Part shown: in pieces, positions 18,314 through 28,693 of the stretch
Numbering within the stretch: the first letter of the stretch is position 1
How the letters are laid out: the number at the start of each line of letters is the position of its first letter
From: Rhodospirillum sp.
Lineage (GTDB): Bacteria > Pseudomonadota > Alphaproteobacteria > Rhodospirillales > Rhodospirillaceae
Assembly (NCBI GenBank): GCA_021741145.1
Contig: JAIOYK010000003.1
Span: 117,232-181,231, forward strand
Direction: 5' to 3'
DNA: 64,000 nucleotides
Notes under the pieces: model-generated
Seen by the model: the letters and a program-made list of their open reading frames with translations, nothing else
Told to the model about the DNA's origin: nothing
Database searches by the model: none
Made by a program: the position numbers and the translations under genes

Positions 18314-18727
18314 ATGACGTCCAGTATCGAGAAGCGCTGCCTTGACCAGGGCATGAAAATGACCGAACAACGTCGGGTGATCGCCCGTGTGTTGTCGGAG
18401 GCCGCTGACCATCCCGACGTGGAAGAGGTCTATCGGCGGGCCACGGAAATCGATCCGCGCATTTCCATTGCCACCGTTTACCGGACCGTGCGGCTGTTCG
18501 AGGAGGCGGGAATCCTTGAACGCCATGATTTCCGCGATGGTCGGTCCCGCTACGAGGAGGTGCAGGAGGAACATCACGACCATCTGATCGACTTGAACGG
18601 TGGTCATGTGATCGAATTCCACAGTGAGCGAATCGAGGAAATTCAGCAGGAAATTGCTCGGAAACTCGGTTATCGCTTGATCGGACACCGCTTGGAACTG
18701 TATGGCGTTCCCCTGGAAGAGAAGTAA
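18314..18727 (+). CDS. fur: Ferric uptake regulator Fur family
   Basis: A 137-residue Fur protein. The winged-helix part has GMKMTEQRRVIARVLSEA, HPDVEEVYRRA and ISIATVYRTVRLFEEAGIL. The metal-binding part has HHDHLIDLNGGHVIEF, which is typical of Fur proper rather than Irr or Zur, and no CxxC zinc motif appears at the C-terminus. In many alphaproteobacteria this protein answers to manganese or iron (Mur/Fur). The ATG at 18314 starts MTSSIEKRCLDQG. It is followed by olsB 41 bases downstream. Confidence 0.93.
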   Translation: MTSSIEKRCLDQGMKMTEQRRVIARVLSEAADHPDVEEVYRRATEIDPRISIATVYRTVRLFEEAGILERHDFRDGRSRYEEVQEEHHDHLIDLNGGHVIEFHSERIEEIQQEIARKLGYRLIGHRLELYGVPLEEK

Positions 18728-18768
18728 CGAGGCGGAAGCCGGATCGGGGTCCGGGCGTCGCTCGGTGG

Positions 18769-19614
18769 ATGGGGAACGGCTTTGTTCCCGAGCGCGTGGA
18801 CAATCCTTGGGGTGCGGGTATGGGTGTTCTAGGTGATCTTCGCGCCGGTGATTTGGAAGTCACCGTTGCCGAATCGGATGTGGACGTGCAAGCGGCGCTG
18901 TCCCTGCGGTACCGCGTTTTCTATGAGGAAATGGGGGCCAAGCCGACGGACGAGATGGCCGCCCGTCGCCAGGATTTCGACGCCTACGACGAGACCGCGG
19001 ATCATCTGCTGGTCTTGGATCACGAACGGGGAACCGGACCGGAGCGGGTCGTCGGATGCTATCGCCTGATGCGGCGGGAGCATATCCAGAAGGCGGGAAC
19101 CTTCTATACCGCCGACGAATACGACATTTCCGCCATTGAACAGCGGGGCGGCAATGTGATGGAGCTGGGCCGGTCCTGCGTGGACGCCAATTACCGGAAC
19201 CGCTCCACCATGCAGCTTCTCTGGCGGGGAATCGCGGCCTATGTCTTCCGCCACGACGTGGATTTGATGTTCGGCTGCGCCAGCCTGCATGGCACGGATC
19301 CATCGGAGATGGCGCCCCAACTCTCCTACCTGTACCATTACCATCTGGCGCCCGAAGCCCTGTGCCCGAAGGCCCTCCCCGAGCGCTATGCGACCATGGA
19401 CCTGTTGCCCAAGGAGGCGATCGACGCCCGTCGCGCCATGGCGTCCCTGCCGCCTTTGGTGAAAGGCTATTTGCGGTTGGGCGGATTCGTGGGGGATGGC
19501 GCGGTGGTGGATCATCAGTTCAATACCACCGACGTCTGCGTCATCGTCAAGACGGACCTGATTTCAGAAAAATATCACAAGCACTATGACCGGACGGCCC
19601 GCGATAACGGGTGA
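18769..19614 (+). CDS. olsB: L-ornithine N(alpha)-acyltransferase OlsB (GNAT, hemolysin-like)
   Basis: A 281-residue member of the ornithine-acyl-ACP N-acyltransferase group. It has ALSLRYRVFYEEMGA, FDAYDETADHLLVLD, VVGCYRLMRREHIQKAGTF, and GGNVMELGRSCVDANYRNR, all OlsB hallmarks. OlsB attaches a 3-hydroxyacyl chain from ACP to ornithine, giving lyso-ornithine lipid, and the next gene would complete the lipid. The ATG at 18769 is the longest start; an internal ATG at 18820 (MGVLGDLRAGDLEV) would also give a full domain. Confidence 0.88.
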   Translation: MGNGFVPERVDNPWGAGMGVLGDLRAGDLEVTVAESDVDVQAALSLRYRVFYEEMGAKPTDEMAARRQDFDAYDETADHLLVLDHERGTGPERVVGCYRLMRREHIQKAGTFYTADEYDISAIEQRGGNVMELGRSCVDANYRNRSTMQLLWRGIAAYVFRHDVDLMFGCASLHGTDPSEMAPQLSYLYHYHLAPEALCPKALPERYATMDLLPKEAIDARRAMASLPPLVKGYLRLGGFVGDGAVVDHQFNTTDVCVIVKTDLISEKYHKHYDRTARDNG

Positions 19615-19668
19615 CATCAAAGTATGCCACGCCATCGGCATGCATACATCCCGAGGGTAGGAGGTCCC

Positions 19669-20556
19669 ATGTTTTCCGAAGCCACCGCCATCGTCCGAGG
19701 TCTCCTGTTTTTTTCTTGGACGCTCCTGGCGGCAATTCCCTATGGTATCCTCAGGACACTTCGGTGGCGATACCGGGAATTCGGCCTGTTTTATTGGAAA
19801 GTGGTGGCGCGGATCTGCCGTGTTATCGTGCGGACCCGGGGTGCCCTGGTCGCGGAGCGACCCGTGGTGGTCGTGTCCAACCATACTTCCTATATGGATA
19901 TCGTTGTTCTGGGGCGCCTGATACCCGGGGTTTTCGTCGCCAAGTCCGAGGTGGGGGGCTGGCCTGTTTTCGGATGGATGGCCCGGATGGCCCGCACGGT
20001 TTTCATCGACCGCAAGCGAGGCAGCACGGCACGGAACCGCGCGGAGATCGAGGGGCGACTGGCCGAGGGCGAACCCCTGATCCTGTTCCCCGAGGGAACC
20101 AGCAACGACGGCAATCGCGTTTACCGTTTCAAGAGCGCCCTGTTCTCCATCGCCGAGAATCCCGTGATCCTGAAGGGAGAGCGGGACCCCAAGGCGGTAA
20201 CGGTACAGCCGGTTTCCCTGGCTTATACCTGGGTGGATGGCGTTCCCGTGGGGCGGGCTTGGCGCCCCATATACGCCTGGTACGGAGATATGGAATTGGC
20301 CCCGCACCTGTTCCGACTTTTGGGGTTCGGCGTGGTTACGGTGGACGTGATTTTCCATGCCCCCGTCCTGCTGTCCGAGTTCGGGTCCCGAAAGGCCCTG
20401 TCGGACCATTGCCAAAGGGTCGTCGCCCGGGGGGTGGAAGGGGCCCTGACGGGTCGCCTGGACGATCCGGCCCCGGCCCTGGCCCCGCCGGAAGCGGTCG
20501 ATCCACCAGGCCCTCCTCTGGTTTCCAGGGGGGAGGGGGTGGTGCCCGTCACGTGA
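19669..20556 (+). CDS. olsA: Lyso-ornithine lipid O-acyltransferase OlsA (PlsC family)
   Basis: A 295-residue membrane acyltransferase. An N-terminal hydrophobic segment (GLLFFSWTLLAAIPYGIL) anchors it. The PlsC catalytic motif is NHTSYMD (His72, Asp77) and the phosphate-site motif is LFPEGTS (about 139-145). Its position right after olsB supports the lyso-ornithine lipid role over a general lysophosphatidic acid acyltransferase, though some relatives do both. The start at 19669 follows GTAGGAGGTCCC; an upstream ATG at 19624 lacks such a site. Confidence 0.86.
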   Translation: MFSEATAIVRGLLFFSWTLLAAIPYGILRTLRWRYREFGLFYWKVVARICRVIVRTRGALVAERPVVVVSNHTSYMDIVVLGRLIPGVFVAKSEVGGWPVFGWMARMARTVFIDRKRGSTARNRAEIEGRLAEGEPLILFPEGTSNDGNRVYRFKSALFSIAENPVILKGERDPKAVTVQPVSLAYTWVDGVPVGRAWRPIYAWYGDMELAPHLFRLLGFGVVTVDVIFHAPVLLSEFGSRKALSDHCQRVVARGVEGALTGRLDDPAPALAPPEAVDPPGPPLVSRGEGVVPVT

Positions 20557-20689
20557 GCTCCACCGAATTGGTCTGGCACCCCTTGACTCGGGACAGACCG
20601 ATGATAGCTTGGCGGATTAATCGTGACCAAACCGGTCGATCCCGGGATGTCTATGGAAGTCGGAGCGCTTCACGCTCCGCGCGAGAGGT

Positions 20690-22125
20690 ATGGCCCAGTC
20701 AATGAACGGCCAAGACAAGGACGGCCTAAGCCGGAAAACCGTGGCGAAAAAGAAGCTCTTTATCAAATCGTATGGATGCCAAATGAACGTCTATGACGCG
20801 GGCCGCATGGCCGACGTCATGGCGCCTCTGGGCTTCGACCTCGTGGACACCCCCAATGGGGCGGACTTGGTTATTCTGAATACCTGCCACATTCGCGAGA
20901 AGGCCGCCGAGAAAGTCTTTTCCGATCTGGGGCGTCTGCGCCCGATCAAGGAGGCCAAGGCCAACGATGGCGGCCGCATGATGGTGGCTGTCGCTGGGTG
21001 CGTGGCCCAGGCGGAAGGGGCGGAATTGATGGCGCGCGCGCCCATCGTCGACATGGTTGTCGGCCCCCAGGCCTACCATCGGCTGCCGGAAATGGTGGCG
21101 AAGGTGGAACGGCAAGCGGGTCGGCAGATCGACACGGATTTCCCCGTGGAGCCGAAATTCGACTTTCTGCCCGCGCCCAGGGCCTCTGGTCCGGCGGTCT
21201 TCGTCTCGATCCAGGAAGGCTGTGACAAGTTCTGCACCTTCTGTGTCGTCCCCTATACCCGGGGCGCCGAATACTCCCGCCCGGCCAGGGATATCCTGGC
21301 GGAGGTCCGGCGATTGGCCAGCCAGGGAGCCCGGGAGTTCACCCTGCTGGGTCAAAACGTCAATGCTTACCATGGCGAGGGACCGGATGGCCGGGACTGG
21401 GGACTGGGGCGCCTGGTGCGTGCCGTGGCCGAGATCGAGGGTGTGGCCCGGATCCGTTACACCACCAGCCATCCCCGGGATGTGGACGACGACCTTATCG
21501 CCGCCCACCGGGAGGTTTCCACCCTGACTCCCTTTATCCACCTGCCCGTGCAATCCGGGTCTGATCGGATCCTGCAGGCGATGAATCGGGGCCATACGAC
21601 CGCCCAATATCTGGCCATCATTGACCGTCTGCGGGCGGCGCGGGAGGACATGGTTTTCTCTTCCGATTTCATCGTGGGTTTCCCGGGCGAGACCGAAGCG
21701 GACTACCAGGCAACCATGGATTTGATCGACCGGGTCGGCTTCGTCCAGGCCTATTCCTTCAAATACAGTCCCAGGCCAGGGACTCCGGCCGCGGGCATGG
21801 GCGCCCAGGTGGCGGAGGACGAAAAGTCCCGGCGCCTGATTGCCCTCCAGGGCCGCCTGACCCAGATTCAGACCACCTTCAACGACAGTTGTCTGGGGCG
21901 GGAAATGGACGTGTTGTTCGACCGTCCGGGGCGCCATCCGGGCCAGGTCGTGGGCCGGTCCCCCTGGATGCAACCGATTCATGTGACCGCGCCGGACATG
22001 GTCCTGGGCTCCATGGCCCGGGTCCAGGTGGTCAAAACCAGCCCAAACAGCTTGGCTGGAACGGTGATTCCGGGTTCGGTTGTTCCCGGTGCGAATGTCG
22101 GGGATTTTTCAAGACGGGAGAGCGC

Positions 22126-22129
<4 letters not shown>
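20690..22129 (+). CDS. miaB: tRNA-2-methylthio-N6-dimethylallyladenosine synthase MiaB
   Basis: A 479-residue radical-SAM methylthiotransferase. The N-terminal cluster Cys are at 30 (KSYGCQMN), 66 (NTCHIRE) and 104 (VAGCVAQ). The radical-SAM CxxxCxxC is at 177/181/184 (GCDKFCTFC). [14 protein letters not shown] and a C-terminal TRAM region follow. It adds the 2-methylthio group to A37 of tRNAs reading UNN codons. It heads an operon with phoH, ybeY, a CorC-like gene and lnt, the standard order in proteobacteria; the stop overlaps the phoH GTG. Confidence 0.97.
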
Positions 22130-23083
<954 letters not shown>

Positions 23084-23094
<11 letters not shown>

Positions 23095-23671
23095 CAACAC
23101 CGCCTATCCCCTGACTCTCCTGTCCAGGGTGGAGGACGCCAATTGGAGCACGAATTTCTCCGGTGGGGAGGAGGCGCTTCTGATCCTGGTGGACCGAGCT
23201 GTCAATGCCGCGGTGGACGGGGGCGACCCCTCTGGGTTGGACATTCCGGGTGGAACACCCCTGGAAATCAGCTTGGTGTTGTCCGATGACGCCCGGGTCC
23301 GGATGCTGAACCGGGACTACCGGAACAAGGATAAGGCCACCAATGTCCTGTCCTTCGCCTCCCTCGACGCCGAGGAACCCCTGCCCGCACCAGGTGAAAC
23401 CTTGCCCTTGGGGGATGTGATTCTCGCCCTGGAAACCGTGCGCTGGGAGGCCGAGGAACGGGACATTCCCCTTGAAGACCATCTCTTCCATCTCGTGGTA
23501 CACGGTGTTCTCCACCTTTTAGGGTATGATCACGAGGATGAGGACGAGGCCAGGGAGATGGAATCCCTGGAAACGGCCATTTTAGCCGCCCACGGTTTGG
23601 AAGACCCCTACGATGGGGCGCTTTCCGACGGGGAAGAACGAGAGAGAGACATGGAGCACGACGGGCGATGA
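23084..23671 (+). CDS. ybeY: Endoribonuclease YbeY (rRNA maturation factor)
   Basis: A 195-residue zinc endoribonuclease. The metal site is HGVLHLLGYDH, with His140, His144 and His150. Upstream lies the conserved MLNRDYRNKDKATNVLSFAS. YbeY takes part in 16S 3'-end processing and ribosome quality control. The acidic C-terminal tail is somewhat longer than in E. coli. The start at 23084 overlaps phoH by 11 bases; the end overlaps the next gene by 4. Confidence 0.96.
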
Positions 23672-24642
23672 ACGGCGGTGAGGGGACCCGATCCCTTGGG
23701 GGATCGGGTCTGGAGACAACGCGGGAGGAGGACCCCCACGAACGGGGGGGCGATCGGTTCCATGATCGGTCGCTCGACAGACAGGACGGACAAGGCAAGG
23801 GGGGTCTGGGAGGCTTCCTTCGGGGAGTCTTTCGAGGACGCAACGGGGACGGAAGTCTTCGGGAAACCCTGGATGAGTTGATTGAGGAACGGGACGATTT
23901 GGACCTTCCCATTACCGATCACGAACGGGTTTTATTGAGCAATATCCTGCACCTGCGGGATGTCACCGTCGCCGATATCATGGTGCCTCGGGCCGATGTC
24001 ATCGCCATCGACGTGGCGACGCCCTTTGATGGCGTCATCGCGCGTATTTCTGAATGCGGCCATTCCCGTCTGCCCGTATTCCGGGACAGCCTGGATAATG
24101 CCCTGGGCATGGTTCATATCAAGGACATTGTCCGTCATGAAGCCGAGTCCGCGAGTGAGGACCTGACCGCCGTGGTTCGGGAAATCCTGTTCGCCGCCCC
24201 CAGTGCTCGGGTCCTGGACCTGCTTCTCGAAATGCGCATGAAGCGGACGCATATGGCCCTGATCGTGGATGAATACGGGGGCATCGACGGTCTGGTCACC
24301 ATCGAGGATCTGGTGGAACAGATCGTGGGCGAAATCGAGGATGAGCACGACATGAGCGACGAGCCGGAGATGGTCGTGCTCGATGATGGCGCCATCGATG
24401 CCGATGCCCGGGTCGATCTGGAGGATTTCGAAACTCGTCATGGCACCCTCTTCACCGAAGAAGAACGGGAGGAGATCGATACCCTGGGCGGTCTGGTCTT
24501 CCGGCTCGCCGGGCGAGTTCCGGCCCGGGGGGAATTGATCGTGCGCGAAGGGGGGCCGGAATTCGAGGTGATCGACGCCGATCCACGGCGTATAAAGCGT
24601 CTGCGCATTCGTGGCCTTCCCCTCTCCACCAATCAGGATTGA
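23668..24642 (+). CDS. CBS-domain/CorC_HlyC protein (TlyC-like)
   Basis: A 324-residue soluble protein. About 70 charged, Gly-rich residues come first. A pair of CBS domains follows (VTVADIMVPRADVIAIDVAT to about residue 225, with VDEYGGIDGLVTIEDLVEQI), then the CorC_HlyC domain (LGGLVFRLAGRVPARGELI). In E. coli the protein is linked to magnesium and cobalt efflux, and in the lnt operon its exact job is unsettled. It lacks the DUF21 membrane domain of full-length CNNM relatives. The ATG overlaps the ybeY stop. Confidence 0.92.
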   Translation: MNGGEGTRSLGGSGLETTREEDPHERGGDRFHDRSLDRQDGQGKGGLGGFLRGVFRGRNGDGSLRETLDELIEERDDLDLPITDHERVLLSNILHLRDVTVADIMVPRADVIAIDVATPFDGVIARISECGHSRLPVFRDSLDNALGMVHIKDIVRHEAESASEDLTAVVREILFAAPSARVLDLLLEMRMKRTHMALIVDEYGGIDGLVTIEDLVEQIVGEIEDEHDMSDEPEMVVLDDGAIDADARVDLEDFETRHGTLFTEEEREEIDTLGGLVFRLAGRVPARGELIVREGGPEFEVIDADPRRIKRLRIRGLPLSTNQD

Positions 24643-24649
24643 CCGACCC

Positions 24650-26233
24650 GTGATCGCTCGCCTCGCCACCCGAGTTCGCGCCCTGACGGGGTGGCGGGCC
24701 CATGGGCTTGTCTTGGTCGCCGGTTTGATCGGCGCTCTGGCCCTGCCACCGGTCTATGGGTCGCCGATCCTGCTCGCTGTCTTTCCTGTCCTGATCTGGC
24801 GCATGGATACCACCCGAGGCTGGCGGGGAGCCTTTGCCTTGGGCTGGCTGTTTGGTCTGGGCTACTTCATGGGGATGACCCATTGGGTGGGTGCGGCAAT
24901 GTTGGTGGATATCGCCGCCCATGGGTGGCTGGCGCCCATCGCCGTGGTTGGTCTGGCCGCGATTCTAGGCCTGTTCCCCGCGGTGGCCCTGGCCCTGGTC
25001 CGACCTGTCTGGTGGGCGGGCCATCCGGCTCGGGTGCTTGTCATGGCCGCGGCCTGGGGACTGGGGGAATGGATCCGGACCTGGGGCCTGACCGGTTTTC
25101 CCTGGGCTCCCCTGGGCATGACCTGGATGCCCTTTGAAGGGATTCTTCAATCGGCTTCCTGGTTTGGGGTGTTGGGCCTTTCCCTGGTCACGGCTCTGGT
25201 CGCCTGCGTTCCGGTCCTTCTGGAAGGGGGGCTATCCAAACGGACAGCCTTGATCCTGGTGCTTCTGGCCCTGTCCCTGCCTCTGGATCTGGAGGGTTTG
25301 GGGTGGGCGCGCCTGGTCCGTTTGGAGGGGGCGGGGACGGGAGACGAAGCCCCCCTGCTCATCGCGCGTCTGGTTCAACCGTCCATCGCACAGAAGGAAA
25401 AATGGAACAGGGAGCTGATGGTCGGCAATCTGCGGCGCTATATCGCCATGAGCCGCCTGCCAGGAATGGACAAGGTGGATGTGGTCATCTGGGGCGAAAC
25501 CGCGGTGCCCTACGCCATTGACCGCATGGCCGATGTTCGAGCGGCTTTGGCCCAGGCGGTGCCACCAGGGGGGTATCTTATCACGGGGGCGCCACGGGTA
25601 ACCGGAGAGGGTGAGACTCGGGCTTTTTGGAATAGCCTGTTTGCCTTGGACGGGACGGGCGCGGTTGTCGCCATGTTCGACAAGTTTCATTTGGTTCCCT
25701 TTGGAGAATACGTGCCCCTTGGCGACTATCTGCCCCTGGGTAAGATCACCGCCGGGGCGGGGGACTTCTCCCCTGGACCGGGGCCAAGGACGGTGACCAT
25801 TGGCGATCTGCCGCCCCTATCCCCCTTGATCTGTTACGAGGTCATCTTTCCCGGTGCCGTGGTCAATCGGGGTGATGGGGACCCCCAGTGGCTTTTGAAC
25901 CTGACCAATGATGGTTGGTATGGCCGCACGTCCGGACCGTATCAACATTTTGAAATCGCCCGCATGCGCGCGATCGAGGAAGGTCTCCCTATTGTCCGAG
26001 TCGCGAATACTGGAATATCGGGTGTCGTGTCTCCCCTTGGGCGCGTTTTAAGCCGTCTTGGACTCTACGAGGAAGGGATTTTGGATGTGGCCATTCCAAG
26101 ACCTCTTCAAGACAGGACTTTGTTTTCTTATTTTGGGAACAGAATTTTTCTTGCTTTAATGGTTATTTTTGGTGGACTTGGGATATTCCTTTCGCGAAAA
26201 AACTTTTCATCCACTCGATTTTCTCGAACTTGA
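24650..26233 (+). CDS. lnt: Apolipoprotein N-acyltransferase Lnt
   Basis: A 527-residue membrane enzyme that adds the third acyl chain to lipoproteins. N-terminal helices start with GLVLVAGLIGALALPPVYGS. The nitrilase domain shows the catalytic triad: Glu in IWGETAVPYA, Lys in FDKFHLVPFGEYVPLG, Cys in LICYEVIFPG. NLTNDGWYGRTSGPYQHFEIARMRAIEEG also fits. The start is the GTG at 24650, shortly after the upstream stop. From about 25990 the base composition becomes clearly less GC-rich, although the frame stays open and family-like. Confidence 0.96.
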   Translation: MIARLATRVRALTGWRAHGLVLVAGLIGALALPPVYGSPILLAVFPVLIWRMDTTRGWRGAFALGWLFGLGYFMGMTHWVGAAMLVDIAAHGWLAPIAVVGLAAILGLFPAVALALVRPVWWAGHPARVLVMAAAWGLGEWIRTWGLTGFPWAPLGMTWMPFEGILQSASWFGVLGLSLVTALVACVPVLLEGGLSKRTALILVLLALSLPLDLEGLGWARLVRLEGAGTGDEAPLLIARLVQPSIAQKEKWNRELMVGNLRRYIAMSRLPGMDKVDVVIWGETAVPYAIDRMADVRAALAQAVPPGGYLITGAPRVTGEGETRAFWNSLFALDGTGAVVAMFDKFHLVPFGEYVPLGDYLPLGKITAGAGDFSPGPGPRTVTIGDLPPLSPLICYEVIFPGAVVNRGDGDPQWLLNLTNDGWYGRTSGPYQHFEIARMRAIEEGLPIVRVANTGISGVVSPLGRVLSRLGLYEEGILDVAIPRPLQDRTLFSYFGNRIFLALMVIFGGLGIFLSRKNFSSTRFSRT

Positions 26234-26703
26234 CGAATTATGCTTGAGTAAGGAGGTCTCACAAGCGGTTCATTCCTCTTTTTGACTACATGGTCAACAT
26301 TCTTGACCTAAAATATTTTCTCGTGCTAAGTTTTTTTTAATAGCGCGCTTGATGAAACATCCGCGTTTTTTTGTTGTGTGTCGCGTCTGTCATCTTCCGA
26401 GTTTGATCACCCACCTTTTCGGGCAACGAAACAAAAAAATTCGTGGATGGGTTTTTCCGTTGGGAATGGGCTCTAAGGCGTCCTTCCAGCCTTGGCGGTC
26501 GATTTCGAGCGATTCGCGGCGGGATCTGGTCTTGGAACCCGAAGCTCCAGGAGTCTCCAGACTTCTAGAATCGTGGGCCGTTTGGCATCGTGGATAGGCA
26601 GGTCTGGTGGGGGATCAGTTTCCTTTGATGTGGTGTTTGGGCGCCTTCAAGGTCACCGGATGAACGTGGCTGGCAAAAGAGAAATTGGAGTGTGGGGCGA
26701 GTG
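26234..26703. other. AT-rich intergenic region upstream of the XRE regulator
   Basis: About 470 bases. The first 230 are unusually AT-rich for this window, with a run of eight or more T at 26331. It contains the palindrome described separately at 26282 and a possible promoter, TTGACC (26303-26308) and CTAAGT (26326-26331) 17 bases apart, which is a weak -10. A frame of 82 codons at 26349 has no recognisable protein features, and I do not call it. Confidence 0.45.
26282..26297. promoter_or_regulatory. Inverted repeat TTGAC-N6-GTCAA, candidate operator
   Basis: Perfect half-sites TTGAC (26282-26286) and GTCAA (26293-26297) flank TACATG. Another TTGAC lies 16 bases on, at 26303. The spacing is 2 bases wider than an FNR box, so the regulator is unknown. 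It is the only clear operator-like element in the space before the xre-metK unit. Confidence 0.4.
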
Positions 26704-27237
26704 ATGCATGATCCTGATCGGTTTGACACCGAACGGTTGGACGTAGATGGTTCCTCTCGTCGGTCATCCCGGGGGCGGACTCCGTCCGGAAAACCCAATC
26801 CCGTGGATGTCCACGTCGGCGGTCGCGTGCGTTTGCGCCGGACGCTTATGGGGATGAGTCAGGAGCGTCTGGGCGAGGCCATTGGCCTGACATTTCAGCA
26901 GGTCCAGAAGTATGAACGGGGCGCCAATCGGATCGGGGCCAGTCGGCTTTGGGATCTGAGCCGTGTCTTGGACGTGCCCATGTCCTATTTTTTCGAGGAA
27001 ATGGACGAGGAGACCGCTCAGCACAGCCCCATGAATATTGCCCAACGCCCTGGGGAGCCGCCGGAAATGGACGCGGATCCCATGAGCAAGCGGGAAACCC
27101 TTGAGCTGGTTCGCGCCTATTACCGAATTTCCGACCCGTCCGTTCGGAAGCGGGTATTCGAACTGACCAAGACTCTGGCGGGCTCCACGGACGAGGGGGA
27201 TGCTCTCCCACCCATGGACGGCGCCGCGGCCCAATAA
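26704..27237 (+). CDS. XRE-family helix-turn-helix regulator
   Basis: A 177-residue DNA-binding protein. The HTH at about 35-90 reads [23 protein letters not shown] then [20 protein letters not shown] and [12 protein letters not shown]. The C-terminal part ([21 protein letters not shown]) is conserved in alphaproteobacterial relatives. A homologue stands between lnt and metK in many alphaproteobacteria, but its regulon is not generally known. Start is uncertain: the ATG at 26704 is preferred, with GTG at 26692 and 26701 also in frame. Confidence 0.87.
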   Translation: MHDPDRFDTERLDVDGSSRRSSRGRTPSGKPNPVDVHVGGRVRLRRTLMGMSQERLGEAIGLTFQQVQKYERGANRIGASRLWDLSRVLDVPMSYFFEEMDEETAQHSPMNIAQRPGEPPEMDADPMSKRETLELVRAYYRISDPSVRKRVFELTKTLAGSTDEGDALPPMDGAAAQ

Positions 27238-27373
27238 AGTCCACATCTTTTTGAGCAGACCCAAAGAAGGCCACCGAAAAGCCGTCGAGACTTCTCAAGC
27301 AGTCTCTTGGCGTGCCTTCAGTCCGAGTTCCCCCGATCAAGCCAAACAGGGGTCCATTTCGCGTCAAAAAAGC

Positions 27374-27419
27374 GAACGGCTCTGGCCACCCGCGGGTTTC
27401 ACATGGGGCCGGGTCGTTC
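27374..27419 (+). promoter_or_regulatory. Strong hairpin in the metK leader
   Basis: GAACGGCTC-T-GGCC (27374-27387) can pair with GGCCGGGTCGTTC (27407-27419): 13 pairs including two G-U, with one bulged T, around a 19-base loop that itself contains the palindrome ACCCGCGGGT. It lies 105 bases before the metK GTG in a 286-base leader. I do not recognise the core of any SAM riboswitch class, so this is a structural observation only. Confidence 0.45.
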
Positions 27420-27523
27420 TAAGTTCTTGTCTTCCCGCCGGGGTCATGTCAAAAAGCGCGCTTTCAAACAGCCCCCGAAACCTAACCGGTCGCCTCTGGG
27501 CCCGGCGTTGGAGGAAAGAACCA

Positions 27524-28693
27524 GTGGCTCAATCCGATTACCTGTTTACCAGCGAGTCCGTTTCCGAAGGCCATCCCGATAAGGTTTGTGATCGGATCTC
27601 CGATTCCATCGTTGATGCTTTCCTTGCCGCGGATCCCTATTCGCGCGTTGCCTGTGAAACCCTTGCGACCACGAACTTTGTTGTTCTCGCTGGCGAGGTG
27701 CGCGGTCCCGACAGTCTGACCCACGAGATGTTCAAGGACATCGCCCGTCAGGCCATCAAGGATATCGGTTACGAGCAGCACGGCTTCCACTGGAAGGACG
27801 CGGAGATCGTCTCCCATCTGCATTCCCAGTCCGTGGACATCGCCGTGGGCGTGGATGCCGCCGGGAACAAGGACGAGGGCGCCGGTGACCAGGGGATCAT
27901 GTTCGGTTACGCCTGTACCGAAACCGATGCTTTGATGCCCGCTCCCATCGCTTATTCCCATGCTATTCTGAAGTCCATTGCGGACCAACGTCATGGGGGC
28001 GACGTCAGGTTTGGACCGGATTCCAAGAGCCAAGTAACCCTGCGCTACGTGGATGGCAAGCCCGTGGGCGCTACCAGCGTCGTTGTCTCCACCCAGCACG
28101 GCGAGTCTGTCACCCAGGAAGAGATTCGCGAACTGGTCCGTCCCCACGTCCTGAAGGTCCTGCCTGAGGGGTGGATGTGCACGGAAGACGAGTTCTACGT
28201 GAACCCCACCGGGCGCTTCGTGATTGGTGGCCCCGACGGGGACTGTGGGCTGACCGGGCGCAAGATCATTGTCGACACCTATGGTGGCGCGGCCCCACAT
28301 GGGGGGGGGGCGTTCTCCGGCAAGGATCCCACCAAGGTTGACCGATCCGCGGCCTATGCCTCCCGTTATCTGGCCAAGAACGTGGTGGCCGCCGGTCTCG
28401 CCGAGAAGTGCGTGATCCAGGTCTCCTACGCGATCGGTGTCTCCAAGCCCCTGTCGGTTTATGTGAACACCATGGGCTCTGGGCAGGTGGACGAGGCGCG
28501 GTTGGCCAAGGTCCTGCAGGAGATGATGGATCTGTCCCCGCGTGGTATCCGCGAACACCTCAACCTGTCTCGTCCTATTTACGCCCGAACCGCCGCCTAT
28601 GGCCACTTCGGTCGGAAGCCCGAGGCCGACGGTGGGTTCTCCTGGGAGCGCACCGATTTGGTCGACGGTCTGAAGACCGCTTTCGGTGCCTGA
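27524..28693 (+). CDS. metK: S-adenosylmethionine synthetase
   Basis: A 389-residue enzyme making SAM from methionine and ATP. Clear motifs are [30 protein letters not shown], and the catalytic loop [17 protein letters not shown]. The start is the GTG at 27524 with GGAGGAAAG upstream; an in-frame ATG far upstream would absorb the leader. A run of ten G (28301-28310) encodes the Gly-Gly-Gly of the catalytic loop. The 3' end overlaps trmB by 8 bases. Confidence 0.98.
   Translation: MAQSDYLFTSESVSEGHPDKVCDRISDSIVDAFLAADPYSRVACETLATTNFVVLAGEVRGPDSLTHEMFKDIARQAIKDIGYEQHGFHWKDAEIVSHLHSQSVDIAVGVDAAGNKDEGAGDQGIMFGYACTETDALMPAPIAYSHAILKSIADQRHGGDVRFGPDSKSQVTLRYVDGKPVGATSVVVSTQHGESVTQEEIRELVRPHVLKVLPEGWMCTEDEFYVNPTGRFVIGGPDGDCGLTGRKIIVDTYGGAAPHGGGAFSGKDPTKVDRSAAYASRYLAKNVVAAGLAEKCVIQVSYAIGVSKPLSVYVNTMGSGQVDEARLAKVLQEMMDLSPRGIREHLNLSRPIYARTAAYGHFGRKPEADGGFSWERTDLVDGLKTAFGA

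Noticed and set aside
18024..18317. 97-codon frame with VLAFGALAFGALADA
   Set aside because: It overlaps the fur start, lacks a good ribosome-binding site, and its repeat comes from the 15-base DNA tandem repeat.
26349..26597. 82-codon frame before the XRE gene
   Set aside because: No ribosome-binding site, no recognisable motif, and it lies in an AT-rich control region.
27200..27523. N-terminal extension of MetK by 108 codons
   Set aside because: MetK homologues start at the conserved [15 protein letters not shown]; the extension is the leader, and the GTG at 27524 has a proper ribosome-binding site.
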